This document shows, in pieces, positions 48,066 through 58,772 of a stretch of 64,000 nt of DNA. Below the pieces are notes generated by a model. The model did no database searches and was not told the DNA's origin. It saw only the letters and a program-made list of their open reading frames with translations. Position 1 is the stretch's first letter. Every line of letters begins with the position of its first letter. The position numbers and the translations under genes were made by a program. The DNA comes from Gigaspora rosea (taxonomy: Eukaryota; Glomeromycota; Glomeromycetes; Diversisporales; Gigasporaceae), in assembly GCA_003550325.1 (NCBI GenBank), contig QKWP01001278.1, positions 24,224 to 88,223 of the forward strand, given 5' to 3'.

Positions 48066-49193
48066 GCGAGAGAAATTGAAGCTTTTGTAAGTTATCAATA
48101 AGCTCCAGGAGTTGCATAGAAAACTTAATATACTCAATCTTGAGGTATGTAATGTTAGGCAGAAGGACTTTAGTGCTTTTAGAAAAACCAATACTTCATG
48201 AATATCTTCAAAATTTTTCGGTTAAAAACTTAATCGTTATAGTAACGAACCAGAATTTTTTAAAATCAATGGTATAGTCAACTACCTCCGAAGTGCTGAT
48301 TTTACAATCTAATAAATTCAACAGCTTCGAACTACAATTCGAAATACGAAATTTTTGCAATCTTTAAATACCTCGAACTCTTTGTTATAAGTATATTTCT
48401 TTATTATAACTTCTTGTAAAGAGTTTTTTTTGACACTCTAAAGCGGAAATGATACCATGTAATTCTGCAAGATGATCTGTAAGATCATACATAGTCTTCT
48501 CCATCCAAGCCAAACCGTTTAAGTTGATCTTGTGATTTAATAATTTGTATAATAGAATGAAATAAAGAATGAAATAATTGTGGATCAAAATCAGAATAAA
48601 TTACAAGATCCAGAGAATTAATTGTCGTAATATTTTTTGCTAAAACCTTTAAGAATATTGTAACATTTTCGAAGTTGAAATTTGGCATTACTGACAAAGT
48701 TAAATGTTGTAATCTTGAGAATAGTAGCTCATTATGTCCTATTGAATAAAAGATCTCTGGCTTAAATTCAAACGAACACGGAAGCGATAAGATTAATTTA
48801 TGTAAAACGGCGCCACTTTCAAATATTAACTTTAATAGTAAGTTAATTACAATATTCGCTAATGCATTGAAATATTTTATGGATGTTATCGGTTCAACAA
48901 GATTGAGATTGGACCATTTTTTAGCATTAAATTCCAAATCAGATAGATTAAGATCCTTTAAAAAAATTTGCATAATTAAAAATAGTTTTCTGGAAATTTT
49001 CAAATTCATCCCATATTCTTTTAAAATGTATATTTCGTCTTCGTCAAGGGATGAAAAATCTTCAGAAATGATTAAAGATTTTGATAGAATGAAAATGGAT
49101 TTTGCCAAAGAATAGGTATTGACATTTTGCACCAATGTCGACTTACAAGAGCGCACGAATATAAGGGATTAGGATCATTCTTTAGATTATTAA

Positions 49194-49930
49194 TGGTAGA
49201 GGGTATGTAGATCATTTCTATTAATAAACTAGTTACTAAAAATTTTATATTTAATAATAAAGAAAATTTTTATTAAGTAACCATATTAATTTTTTAAATA
49301 AAATTGTAGAGGAGGTTTTTCTGATTCTAACGGTGGTTGGATCATTAAAATTGGCCCAGTAGAACCTAAGATATAGTTGTTTTTATCTTCGCGACCCTAT
49401 TTTACTTATTGTTTACACGTGATTTGATTGGCCAATTTGTGATCACCCCCGCAGAATAGACCCCGCCCCCGCAAAAGTTGATACTATAAAAATTTTGAAG
49501 TTTGCTATTTATCGCCAGTGGTGATCATCACCAATGTATATTTTGTATCTTTAAATTTTGTCTATGAAATCACCTTTGAGGCTCTAACAAAAAAAATTTC
49601 TCGTAAAATTTTGGTATAAACTATACCCCCTGCCCCATCCCAGTTCTTACCCTAACCCTAAAGTTAATCAATTTTTAATTTTCATTTCGGCAAAAAACTT
49701 TTTATTAATTTTTGTTAATCACTGGTGATGATCACCACTGGCAATAAGTAGTAATTTTCAAAATTTTTATGATATGTGTAATTTTTTATTACGAACAAGT
49801 TTTACTTAGTACATAAATACAATTTATATAGTAAAAAATTAACTTTTATATGTAGCAACTTTTAAATTCGCAGTAAAAATATTTTTGGTCACTCATTTAT
49901 TAATAGAAATGATCTACATACCCTCTACCC
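49194..49930. mobile_element. TTAA-flanked TIR element (piggyBac/Kolobok type), in F-box gene
   Basis: GGTAGAGGGTATGTAGATCA, continuing TTTCTATTAATAAA, occurs inverted at both ends. TTAA lies on both sides (49190-49193, 49931-49934). No transposase inside. It contains a family A MITE (49486-49770), and its left interior is homologous to 23440-23570. Confidence 0.85.
49486..49770. mobile_element. Miniature TIR element, family A copy 3, different ends
   Basis: The core (cacctttgaggctctaac, tttggtataaactatacc, cctgccccat, ACCCTAACCCTAAAG) matches copy 1 at 452-800, but the ends are GCCAGTGGTGATCATCACCA rather than GCCTATGGTGTTGAACACCA. Outside these the inverted arms continue (ATAAAAATTTTGAA). 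Nested in the TTAA-flanked element. Confidence 0.8.
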
Positions 49931-50351
49931 TTAAGAATATTTCTCCATTAATTCAGGCATATTTTGCCCATGAATATTTCCGATGTCTATTAACGTGATA
50001 CAATCAAATTTGAATTAACGAATATAAAAATTTTTGAATCTGGCCTGCATATTAAGAATTAATTCTAAGATAATTTTTTGCATACTTTTGTAAAGTTTGT
50101 ACAAGATTTGGGCTAAACTTTATATAATTACTTGGGTGGGAGGGAGCTGAGCATCGACTAAATTCTTTATAATAAGTATTCCACTTCGTTTCAGTTAAAT
50201 AATTCATATATATAATATCCTCTTAATATAAATTATCGTCCGTCGAGAATATTCTTTACATTTTTACAATCATTTTGTACATGAGAAATGAATTTCAAGA
50301 CCAGATTTTTAACATTTACTTATCTAAATCTTTTTTTTCCATGTAGTTTAT

Positions 50352-50558
50352 ATGAAAATATGTTGTACACGTATTTTTGAAAACATCTGTAACAATAAAA
50401 ATTTGAATCTTAGAAAATCACATTTCAGTAAAGCACTCTCTAGGATTCGCGTTAAATGTGCCTGCGGCCCATGCCGTAAGTCTAAAAAAAGGTGTGAAGG
50501 AGGTATACCCAATAAAAAACAGTGTTTAAGGTGCGAAAAGTCTAGATGCGCGAAGTAA
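50352..50558 (+). CDS. Short zinc-cluster-like protein or exon
   Basis: A 68-codon frame with RIRVKCACGPCRKSKKRCEGG followed by NKKQCLRCEKSRCAK. Spacing is C-x2-C-x6-C-x9-C-x2-C-x4-C: the Zn(II)2Cys6 DNA-binding pattern except that the last gap (4) is shorter than the usual 6-8. Basic residues between Cys 2 and 3 (RKSKKR) fit DNA contact. The ATG follows CCATGTAG/TTTAT, so this could also be an exon of a longer gene. No activation domain follows, which suggests a fragment or a tiny regulator of unknown target. Confidence 0.5.
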   Translation: MKICCTRIFENICNNKNLNLRKSHFSKALSRIRVKCACGPCRKSKKRCEGGIPNKKQCLRCEKSRCAK

Positions 50559-51690
50559 TGTGTTTATGTAATTGGTAAAGACTCTTAACAGAAAATTTTT
50601 CATGTTTAAAATTTTAAATTTTTACAGACTTTCTAAATTTCTTTTTTTTTTATTTCAAAGGATCCAAAAATAAAATTGGGAGTCTTTATAAATTTCAAAA
50701 CAGTTAACTTTTTTGTATCTTACATATTTTTAATATAACAGATACATATATGATCACGGTAATATAATACGACAAAATAATGAACCAGTATCTACAAAAA
50801 CTATTCGTACACTAACAAAAACGTTTAGTGAAAATTTTTAAACAATAAAAGTAGTCTTAAAGGTTTTAATAAATGAAATAGAAATGAAGTGAATCTAAAT
50901 TTTAAATATGAAAGACTTTTTAACTGATCAAACGTACTTGTTAAAATAAATATGGCATTGAATACATAATTAATCACATCGAAGAAAAAATTTTAAATAA
51001 TGATAAATTATCATTCCAATTAACATCTTCCAACTAGTTATTCTTTTTTAATGAAACGTTTAATTATAAATCTTTATCATTTACTTTTTCGAATATGAGA
51101 AAGAAAACATTAATATGAATTTGGTTAGAATGCTATAATACATAATGAAATTTTGCAATGAGTAACAAGTGTAGTATGAGTCAAGCACACGAATACTTGA
51201 CGTTATATTGATTTCAAATTTTACCGTTCAGAACTTATCCTCATGGTATTTAATTTAAGTATCATATGATTATTATGACTTAAAACCTGCCATAGAATAT
51301 TAATTTATGCTATATTTAACTTAACTGGATGAATTGTAATTTTACGTACGTACGTACGTAGACGATCTAGCCCTATGCGTTGACGAAGTCACGCTAGGGT
51401 TATTATCGCGAGGATAACCTGATTTGTGGCTTATATGAAATTGAGGCTTATATGAAAAAGGTAATAGCTTATGATTGTATGCAATGGAGATTATAGATGC
51501 ATGTGATAGATTATAGATATGCGGAGATTATAAAGATACATGTGGGAGTAAATGGTGAATCTCAGTGCTTTCTTTCTTCGCTTGTCTTGTCACTTGTTCT
51601 CTTCGGTGCCCGATTATGATCTGGAACCCATCCCTCACGCCCTCTCTCATTCATTGCACCTAGCACCTAGCGCCCTGCCTGTTGTCATGT
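50559..51690. other. Intergenic
   Basis: No gene. (ACGT)n-type palindrome ACGTACGTACGTACGTA near 51343-51360, as near 11147. The region from 51.37 to 52.13 kb is richer in GC and has AATAAA-type signals; see rejected items. Confidence 0.4.
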
Positions 51691-51696
51691 GTAATT

Positions 51697-51860
51697 GAAT
51701 GCGCCGCACTATAGCGTGGGCTCGAACTCGTTGATGTTGTCATGTGGACCGAGTCGAATGCGCCGCACCATAGCGTGGGCTCGAACTCGCTGTTATAAAA
51801 ATTGATGTTATAATGAGTTGAATGTGCCGCACCATAAGCGTGGGCTTGGACTCGCTATTA
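51697..51860 (+). repeat. ~60-bp tandem repeat, three units
   Basis: GAATGCGCCGCACCATAGCG then TGGGCTCGAACTCGCTG, starting at 51697, 51755 and 51820. Confidence 0.88.
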
Positions 51861-52570
51861 GAAAAAAAAAAAAATGCGCCACCTTAGTGTTGGCGATCCT
51901 CTATTATGCTTCGTCACGTGACATATCACGTACATAGAGCACAGTATACTTAGAGTTGTTATGAGTTGTTATGAGCACAGTATGTAATAGTAGAAGAGAA
52001 AAGTGATGGCGTGCAGCACTACTCCCATTTTGTATCTTCATAATCTCTAATAAAGAGAGTGTTTAATATGAAATCCGAGCGAGAATAATGATCGATCCGA
52101 TATTGATCGATCCTTCACATTAGTGATATTTTATGATGTTACAGTACGCCATCTATAACAGAATTTAAGTGATGAAATGAGCAAAAATCTGATCATTTAT
52201 CAACTTTCATAGGCAATTGCCAGTACATAAACTTGAAGTTTCATTTATAAGCTTGATTTGGCGCTAATTGTACTTATCAAATACTTGTTAACATTCATAT
52301 CTCGATGAATTATTAGCATTATTGTTTATTATCATCTTTTCGATTATAATCCATGTATTGGTCAAGGTGCTAAACCCTTTAGCATCCAATTAAAAGTCTC
52401 ATTAATTAAAAAACAAATTATATCAGATATTGCATTTAAACAGCATTATTTATTCGATCTAGTTCTTAAATAATTTATAAAAATTATTCATTATTTTAAA
52501 TGATATAAAAAAAATATTATACCGATTTTATTATAAAAACCTTAATACATCAATCACAATATCAAACTAT

Positions 52571-54502
52571 TTAAAATATTTGTTGAAAATAAAAAAGCAA
52601 AACTATCAAAAAACTCATATATGTTAAAAATGCTATTATGTCCATAATTCGATTCCAACGTTCCAAACGATTCAACCGATTCACTAGCAACTGCATCTCT
52701 GTTGTTTGCTCCAATTCTCTGCGTCGATCATCATCTGTTTTCCCTTTTGAGTAATAAAAATTTTCTAATGTTGTGTTTGTACAATAGATTTCTTTTAAAG
52801 TGCTCATGTCGCAATTTCCACAAAAATTTAAAGTAGTTAATGTATTATTTTTATTGAGAGCTACTGCCAAAGATTTTCCGACTTCATAATCAAGCCCGTT
52901 ACATGAAATATCTAACTCAATCAGAGTAGAGTTTACGCAAAGTGCCTCAGCAAAAGCTTTTCCTCCTTCAAGGCCAATTTTATTAAAGCCGATATGTAAT
53001 AAAGTTAAAGTACTGTTTACGCAAAGGGCTTCAGCTAATTTTTTTCCTACATCAGGACCCAATTCATTATTATAAATATATAATGATGTAAGAGCAGTGT
53101 TTATGCGAAGAGCCTCGGCTAACGCTTTTCCTCCTTCAGCTCCAACCATGTTTTTATTAATGTTTAAGGAAGTTAGAGTAGCGTTGATGCAAAGTGTCTC
53201 CGCCAATGCCTTACTTCCTATAAAACCGATATTATTAATGCTAATATCTAAAAAAGTTAAAGTAGTGTTGAGGCAAAGAGCTTTTGCTAATTCTTTTCCT
53301 ACTTCAGAATCAAGTCCATTCTCACAAAGATTTAGTGATTTTAGAGCAGTATTTGTTTGAAGAGCCTTGGCTAATGCTATTCCTCCTTCAACGCTAATCA
53401 TATTATCGTCAAGATTTAAGGAAATTAAAGTAGTGTTAATGCAAAGTGCTTCTGCTATTGCATTTCCCCCTATAAAATCGATCTCATTATCGTGAACATC
53501 TAAAAAAGTCAAAGTACTATTTTTACGAAGAACCTCTGCCAACATCTTTCCTTCGTCAGAACTAAGGTCATTGTTGCTAATATTTAAGTGTTTTAGGGTA
53601 GTGTTTGTAAAGAGAGCCTCCGATAATACTTTCGCACCTTCATAACCAATAATATTATAGCTAATATCTAAAGATTCAAGGGTAGTGTTTATGTGAAGTG
53701 CCTCTGCTAATGCTTTGCTTCCTCTAAAATTAATCCAATTATTGCGAATATTTAAAACAATTAAGGATCTATTTTTGCAAAGTGTTTCCGCCAATGCTTC
53801 TCCTCCTTCACAAGCAATCTTATTATTTCCAAGACTTAAGTAGTTTAAAACATTGTTGATACAAAGTGCTTCCGCAATTAACTTCATTTCTTCAGATCCA
53901 AGTTTATTATTAGAAATATTTAATCTAACCAAAGTAGTATTTTCGACAATAAACTTCGTTAATTCTTTTATATTCTCGGCAAAATTATCCAATAAAAGTT
54001 CTAAATGGGTGATAGTATTGTTAATATAAAGACTTTCTAATATCATCATATTAATACTTCCTCTAATTTCTAAATGTTTAAGTTTTCGATTTTTTCGTAA
54101 AAACATTGAAATTAAAGAACATTTAATAGCGGATTCAGCTTCAGTTTCTGATGTTTCATAAAGAATTGCACCAAGACCTTCATTTTCGAGCCAATTTAAA
54201 ATTCCATCTGTTAGACAAAATCCAACAGTGTTAGTGTAACTTGCATAATCAAATAATGGTTTTGGATAATTTGGAAGGAAAATATTAAATGGGATTAACG
54301 AAGCTTGTTCTTTAGCGTTTAATGCTGAAAGATATATTGTAATAAGTTGTTTATCGTCGACATGCTTTATTGGTTCACTCCATAAGATTGGTACAATAAT
54401 CTTACACCATTGTCGGTTTACAAGAAGGCATGAAAATAAGCTTCGATAATCAGTTCGGATGTACTTAAATGTTTCTAAAAGGATTTCGTCGGGGAATAAC
54501 AT
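52571..54502 (-). CDS. F-box / RI-type LRR protein with C-terminal membrane anchor
   Basis: Single exon, 643 aa, ATG at 54502. Residues 1-50 are F-box-like (LFPDEILLETFKYI...LFSCLLVNRQWCKIIVPILW). About 145-590 holds some 14 leucine-rich repeats of exactly 28 residues (pattern AEALCxNxTLxxLxIxxNxI, then xxEGGKAL), the ribonuclease-inhibitor type also seen in RanGAP and NLR proteins. The asparagine ladder and leucine positions are intact throughout. Residues about 590-617 are charged and possibly coiled coil; the last 25 (IMDIIAFLTYMSFLIVLLFY and on) form one membrane segment ending six residues from the terminus, so the protein is probably tail-anchored with the LRRs in the cytosol. The usual family role is substrate choice in SCF ubiquitin ligases; the membrane tail is unusual for it. 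Regular repeats at DNA level suggest expansion by internal duplication. Confidence 0.9.
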   Translation of the reverse strand: MLFPDEILLETFKYIRTDYRSLFSCLLVNRQWCKIIVPILWSEPIKHVDDKQLITIYLSALNAKEQASLIPFNIFLPNYPKPLFDYASYTNTVGFCLTDGILNWLENEGLGAILYETSETEAESAIKCSLISMFLRKNRKLKHLEIRGSINMMILESLYINNTITHLELLLDNFAENIKELTKFIVENTTLVRLNISNNKLGSEEMKLIAEALCINNVLNYLSLGNNKIACEGGEALAETLCKNRSLIVLNIRNNWINFRGSKALAEALHINTTLESLDISYNIIGYEGAKVLSEALFTNTTLKHLNISNNDLSSDEGKMLAEVLRKNSTLTFLDVHDNEIDFIGGNAIAEALCINTTLISLNLDDNMISVEGGIALAKALQTNTALKSLNLCENGLDSEVGKELAKALCLNTTLTFLDISINNIGFIGSKALAETLCINATLTSLNINKNMVGAEGGKALAEALRINTALTSLYIYNNELGPDVGKKLAEALCVNSTLTLLHIGFNKIGLEGGKAFAEALCVNSTLIELDISCNGLDYEVGKSLAVALNKNNTLTTLNFCGNCDMSTLKEIYCTNTTLENFYYSKGKTDDDRRRELEQTTEMQLLVNRLNRLERWNRIMDIIAFLTYMSFLIVLLFYFQQIF

Positions 54503-55045
54503 TTTAAAAAGAATAAAATATTTTTAGTACAGTACGTTTTTTTGTTTTAGCGTGAGATAAAAAAATGCGGAATGTCGTGATATGCTGTATGACCACATGT
54601 AGGGTGCCCTTATGTGAAGCAAATGATCTTGGATCTTCGGATCTTCGTGTAACAAATAACCTGCTAACGCTAACGAAAAAGAAATTGTAAACATCGTTTT
54701 CTAAGTAAAAACTGCGTATCATGAAATTTTACCTATGAAGAGGGTTTTTTTATGTTAAAATAGACAAAAAAGGTGGTATTATTATCAAAATTTTGGTTTA
54801 CATCGGATGCAGATCATTTTGCTTAACTGTTAATTATATTGTGTTCTGTATATATTTTTTCTTGCCTGGATTTGAACGTCACACTATATTTATTATTGAT
54901 TATATGCTTATATTTGATTATTATAGAATTGTATCCGGTAAAAATGTTATTATATGGCTCTCGAAATGCCGGGAGTGGAGTGCAAGAAATATATAGTTTT
55001 TAAAAAGTAGCATCACTTGAACACAAAACTTTTGCTTATATATAT
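54503..55045. other. Upstream region of the F-box/LRR gene
   Basis: AT-rich; frames at 54504-54722 and 54793-54996 have no domain. No promoter element can be named with confidence. Confidence 0.35.
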
Positions 55046-55271
55046 TGTCGCAGCTGATGCTGAAAACGGCTGATGTTGAAATTTGCGATCTCGATTTGAA
55101 ACTATAAGCTCTGCTAAAACCACAAATACGCTTTAAATATCAAATCTACTCCCAAACCTCACCCTAACCCTATAAGACAAAAACGAAAAAATCACCACAA
55201 AAAATTTTAAAATTTCATATCAAAGTAGGTCAAAATTTCAGCATCAGCCGTTTTCAGCATCAGCTGCGACA
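55046..55271. mobile_element. Miniature TIR element, family B copy 2
   Basis: TGTCGCAGCTGATGCTGAAA, then ACGGCTGATG, faces its complement at the right end. The core equals that of 26973-27201, including GAAACTATAAGCTCTGCTAA, but the outer 10-15 bp of the TIR differ completely. ACCCTAACCCTATAAG lies in the core. It is followed by a fragment of the 40-43 kb minisatellite unit (55272-55375). Confidence 0.78.
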
Positions 55272-55741
55272 TTTATTGAATGATTAAATGATTATGGTTA
55301 ATTATACACACATTCTCTTGAAAACCATCGTTAAAGTGAAAAGAATTAAACTTCATTTTCACCCTGGTGGTCTGTTACAAATCTTTTTTTTTTTGTCAGT
55401 TGACAGAAGTCAACAGATCGAAAAGATAACTAATCAGGGATCACCAGAAACGACTGGTCAGGCAAAATTGGTTTAAATAAGTTTTTTCATAACTACATTT
55501 ACGGATAAAATATCATGCGCGAGCACCTACTGAGTATCACGATCAACTAACATATATGAAAAAATCTTGTACACATGCAACTTATTAGCGGAGCCTACTC
55601 ACCATATTAATCGTGAATGATCATCCCAATGCACAACATATATTGCACGCATGTTCCAAAAGTTGGATTAGTCCGGACTAATATGCCGGAGTTAAGTTTT
55701 ATTTGATGAATGCACTTATTACATTTAACTGTAGTTTGTCG
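55272..55741. other. Minisatellite fragment and AT-rich flank
   Basis: 55272-55375 is one unit of the 40-43 kb minisatellite (TTATTGAATGATTAAATGAT...). The rest has no supported feature. Confidence 0.5.
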
Positions 55742-56148
55742 TTATGCATAATTAAACTGATACGGGATAAGCTTCCGAAATAGCAATTCATATTGCGAAT
55801 TGTGGTCTGCCGCAACTTGAGTTTGCGTGTGGCCATTTGCACCTCTGACTTGCTTTTATTCTCACAGCGATCCTTATCGGGTTAGTGATTGCCATTTAAG
55901 GCAGGACATTAAATTCATACTCACCTGAAGTTGGTTGCATCCATTCGGCTTTGAGCTTTATCAAACCAGTTCGGACTGGTTTCCACCATTGGTTTCAGGG
56001 GCACCTTCCCCTGCTTGGCATCTTTTCGATCCGTCGACCTCACGTCGACTCGAAAAAAAAACTTGTCGCGATGATCAATAACAGGATTCACGGGTATTGC
56101 CGTAGAATCTTTTCTTGTTATGTTAATCATGATTGCAGGTATTAACAT
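55742..56148 (-). CDS. Small two-exon gene, unknown function
   Basis: Exon 1 56148-55925 and exon 2 55844-55742, joined across an 80-nt intron with GTGAGT donor, CACTAAC branch-like site and GTCAG acceptor; 108 aa. The phase fits. The peptide has VNPVIDHRDKFFFRVDVRST, then SPNWFDKAQSRMDATNF, and after the join RGANGHTQTQVAADHNSQYE; no known domain. A second ATG (56130) is equally likely as start. Upstream sequence and the first codons are duplicated at 16190-16672 in broken form. A further 3' exon cannot be excluded. Confidence 0.5.
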
Positions 56149-56642
56149 CTTATTTTAAAATAAAATTTGTGAGAAAAAATAGAATACAGTACATACAAAT
56201 GTACGAATCCTGTATACTTAATTTTCATGTAATATGCACACATATGCATGAATATTACGTAAGTGCATCGCAAAGCAAAAACGCCACCCCGTTACCAATA
56301 TAATAATCAGCACAACCATCATGAAAAAGGATTATTTGGCACCGTTATCCCCCCATTCTGCCTTATTATAAGGATATGTTTATTTTTATTTCCTTATTTA
56401 TTCTTATTCTATTCCATATTTATTTTTCTTTTAATCTCTATATCTATATATGTTATAACTTTCTATAATTAACCCTTTAGCTATTGTCGTAAATTGTTGT
56501 CTTTATTTAGTCACTATCCTTCCCAGATAGTTAATTCTTATTACTATAAGCGTATATTGACTGTATTATATGTTGATCCGAGAAAATCCTTTGCTCGATA
56601 CCGGTGAACATGCTGACTTGAGTATACCGATTGATTCATCCA

Positions 56643-56829
56643 TTAGGAATCTTTCAGATCTTCTTTGTCTTCCTTTTCTTTAGTTTCCGACAATTGAGCA
56701 CCAGTCTTTGACCGAAATAGAAAATCATATCCGATAACGGACCCACCAAGAAGAAATCTGGCCTTTGAAAGATTGTATGGCATGACAAGAAAAGCAATTC
56801 TTGCATATATCCGCTTCACCGAATTTCAC
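56643..56829 (-). other. Short exon-like open frame
   Basis: 62 open codons: NSVKRIYARIAFLVMPYNLS, then KARFLLGGSVIGYDFLFRS and a charged tail, stop at 56645-56643. Hydrophobic with a GG-x-x-x-G pattern, faintly like the membrane segment near the N-terminus of Mgm1/OPA1 dynamins, but no neighbouring exons were found. Confidence 0.22.
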
Positions 56830-58444
56830 TTAGTCTTATTTTGAATCTCTATGTGAAACGTGTAGTATAAAACGATTAAGTAAATTAACATTTTTATTTG
56901 TCTTGCAAAAGACGAACGTAAAGCATTTGATTGTTCTTTTAGTCACAACAAAAATTGTAAGCTTTACGCAAGATTGTTTCAGATAGAGTGTGAGGGAAAT
57001 TTATTGGTCTTTTGAGTAATTCGTCTTTGTCAGCTTTTATAACTTGAACATTTTTCAATAGAGTATTGTATTTTATTTATGTAAGGCTAATTATGTATTT
57101 AAGGGCTCAATTTTTGCCCACGAAGATTTCTCTTCAGACTTCGATTCATTGATTAATAAAGACAAATAGCTGTTTATTAAAAATCTTATTCGAATTCCCA
57201 CTGTATTGTTGTCTATTCGTGAATACATCTTCATGATACATTGTTACATTGATAAATTAAATTATTTTCTATTAATACATATCCCTTTATCGTAAATACA
57301 TCTTTACAAAATTATCCTTTTCCTTTAAAATCGCTTTTAAACATATTCATCAATTTAACCGTATTATACTGCACCATGCCTTAGATCAATCGCCTAATCG
57401 ATCTGCATATCGACCGATCTGATCCATTAACAGATTGACCCATCAATTTAATTGACATTTTTAATTCATTATTTCCTTCTTTTAGATTATTTAAGTAATC
57501 CCTCAGTTTCCCACTTTTTTAGCGGTTGTCATGTTCCATACTCCAATTTCTTATTTAAGTTCACTATCGACTGATTAAATTCGCATAATTATCTGACGCT
57601 CTCCCAAACTGATAGTAACAATGTACTATAAAAAAATTAGCATAGTAGAAGTTCGTTTTGATTGGCTAAAATTAAACTAAATATGATTGGCAATGATCTT
57701 TTTTTTTTATACAGTCAACTGTAATTTTTAAAGTACTTTTATAAGTAAAAAAGTCATGTCGTATGAGAAATTTTTTTTGTAATATGCAATATATAAATCA
57801 ACTTTAGTTGTTAGTATTTTACCTTGAGTTTTACTGTTTTTTAACTTGGGATACAGTGAGATACAGAAGATTCAAGATCTAGTTGAGATGCAAAGATTTT
57901 ACAAGGTCGGAAGGTAGTTCGGCGACCTAAGCAATTGGTGAGTAAAGTTGCAAGATTCTGTTTCCACTAGTTTTGCGTGCCTAATAAAAAAAACTATTTC
58001 GAACTACATTCTAAATACAATATTTATAGGTGGCAGTAGTTAGAAATGTTCATGTATCTTGAAATCTATGTTTAATAATGTATTACGAAACTTAATGGTT
58101 TATTGTAAATTAATATACTTATTATTAAAAGAATAATATATATATTGTGAAATATGGATTAAAGTAGCTATTATAAATAAATTAATGTATTGTAAGACTA
58201 TAATACATGTCTTCAGAAAGTACTAACTAATCATATGGGCGGATTTATTTCCGATTGACAAAAAATGTAATTATTGTAAAATTAACGTTGATGGTTAATT
58301 TATTAAATACAATAGTAAATATTTAGGGCTTTGTAAAACTAGAGCTAAAACTTTTTTCTAAAAACATGACAGTTGGAAATTTAACATTTATATTCACCAA
58401 GACCTTGGTTTCAGGGATCCCGCAAGAATAAAAACTTATTAGTA
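56830..58444. other. Intergenic
   Basis: AT-rich, no gene supported. CGACCGATCTGATC/GATCAATCGCCTAATCGATC words near 57385-57440 are self-complementary, but no ends were found. Confidence 0.35.
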
Positions 58445-58772
58445 ATGATGTCAAAGGAATTACAACATAGAAATATGGTACTCTGTGCAGTATGTGGCAG
58501 AGAAAAGTTTCGTAAACTAATACCAAAACTCTCACTTAATGCTATGCAAAACCCTGCTGCTCAGAATTTAAATGCTGAACTTGGTTTGTACTATCAACTT
58601 TGTTATAAACATTATACTGAGTTGGTTTTATTTGATAGAAATTTAAGCACAAATAAAAAAAGAATATAGACAACGTAAAAACACGGGGTCATGTGCAGTA
58701 TGTGGTAAAGATCTTTAAACAAACAAGAATAGTTATTTCAGAATACAAGAATAGTTTCAGTATTGTGGTATG
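58445..58772 (+). pseudogene. Zinc-finger-like fragment, interrupted
   Basis: MMSKELQHRNMVLCAVCGRE, then LGLYYQLCYKHYTELV, then (after a stop and a frame change near 58669) GSCAVCGKDL and FQYCGM. Two CxxC...CxxxH/CxxxC modules suggest a transposon-derived or regulatory zinc-binding protein. The sequence is cut at 58772 by an hAT-like element; just after it (59622) the frame appears to continue as NFRVYIHSVRPYKID. Confidence 0.4.

Larger units (their letters stand above)
48066..49960 (-). pseudogene. F-box/LRR pseudogene split by a transposon
   Basis: Reading leftward: MPELMEK (ATG at 49960), then a 737-bp TTAA-flanked element, then INNLKNDPNPLYSCALVSRHWCKMSIPILWQNPF (start of an F-box as in the expanded Glomeromycotina family; about 49188-49095). 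The frame then changes to the long open stretch ending 48485 (SLIISEDFSSLDEDEIYILKEY..., leucine-rich), changes again near 48520 (GLAWMEKTMYDLTDHLAELHGIISALECQK), and the remains of LRRs continue to about 48066 (LLPNITYLKIEY). There are at least three frame breaks besides the insertion. The family's normal job is substrate recognition for SCF ubiquitin ligases. Confidence 0.75.

Noticed and set aside
51370-52135. Possible solo LTR (GC-richer block with AATAAA-like signal and tandem units)
   Set aside because: No second copy, no short flanking duplication and no clear end pair; only the tandem repeat inside is called.
56643-56829. Mgm1/OPA1-like exon
   Set aside because: Only a short hydrophobic similarity and no partner exons; kept as an unnamed open frame.
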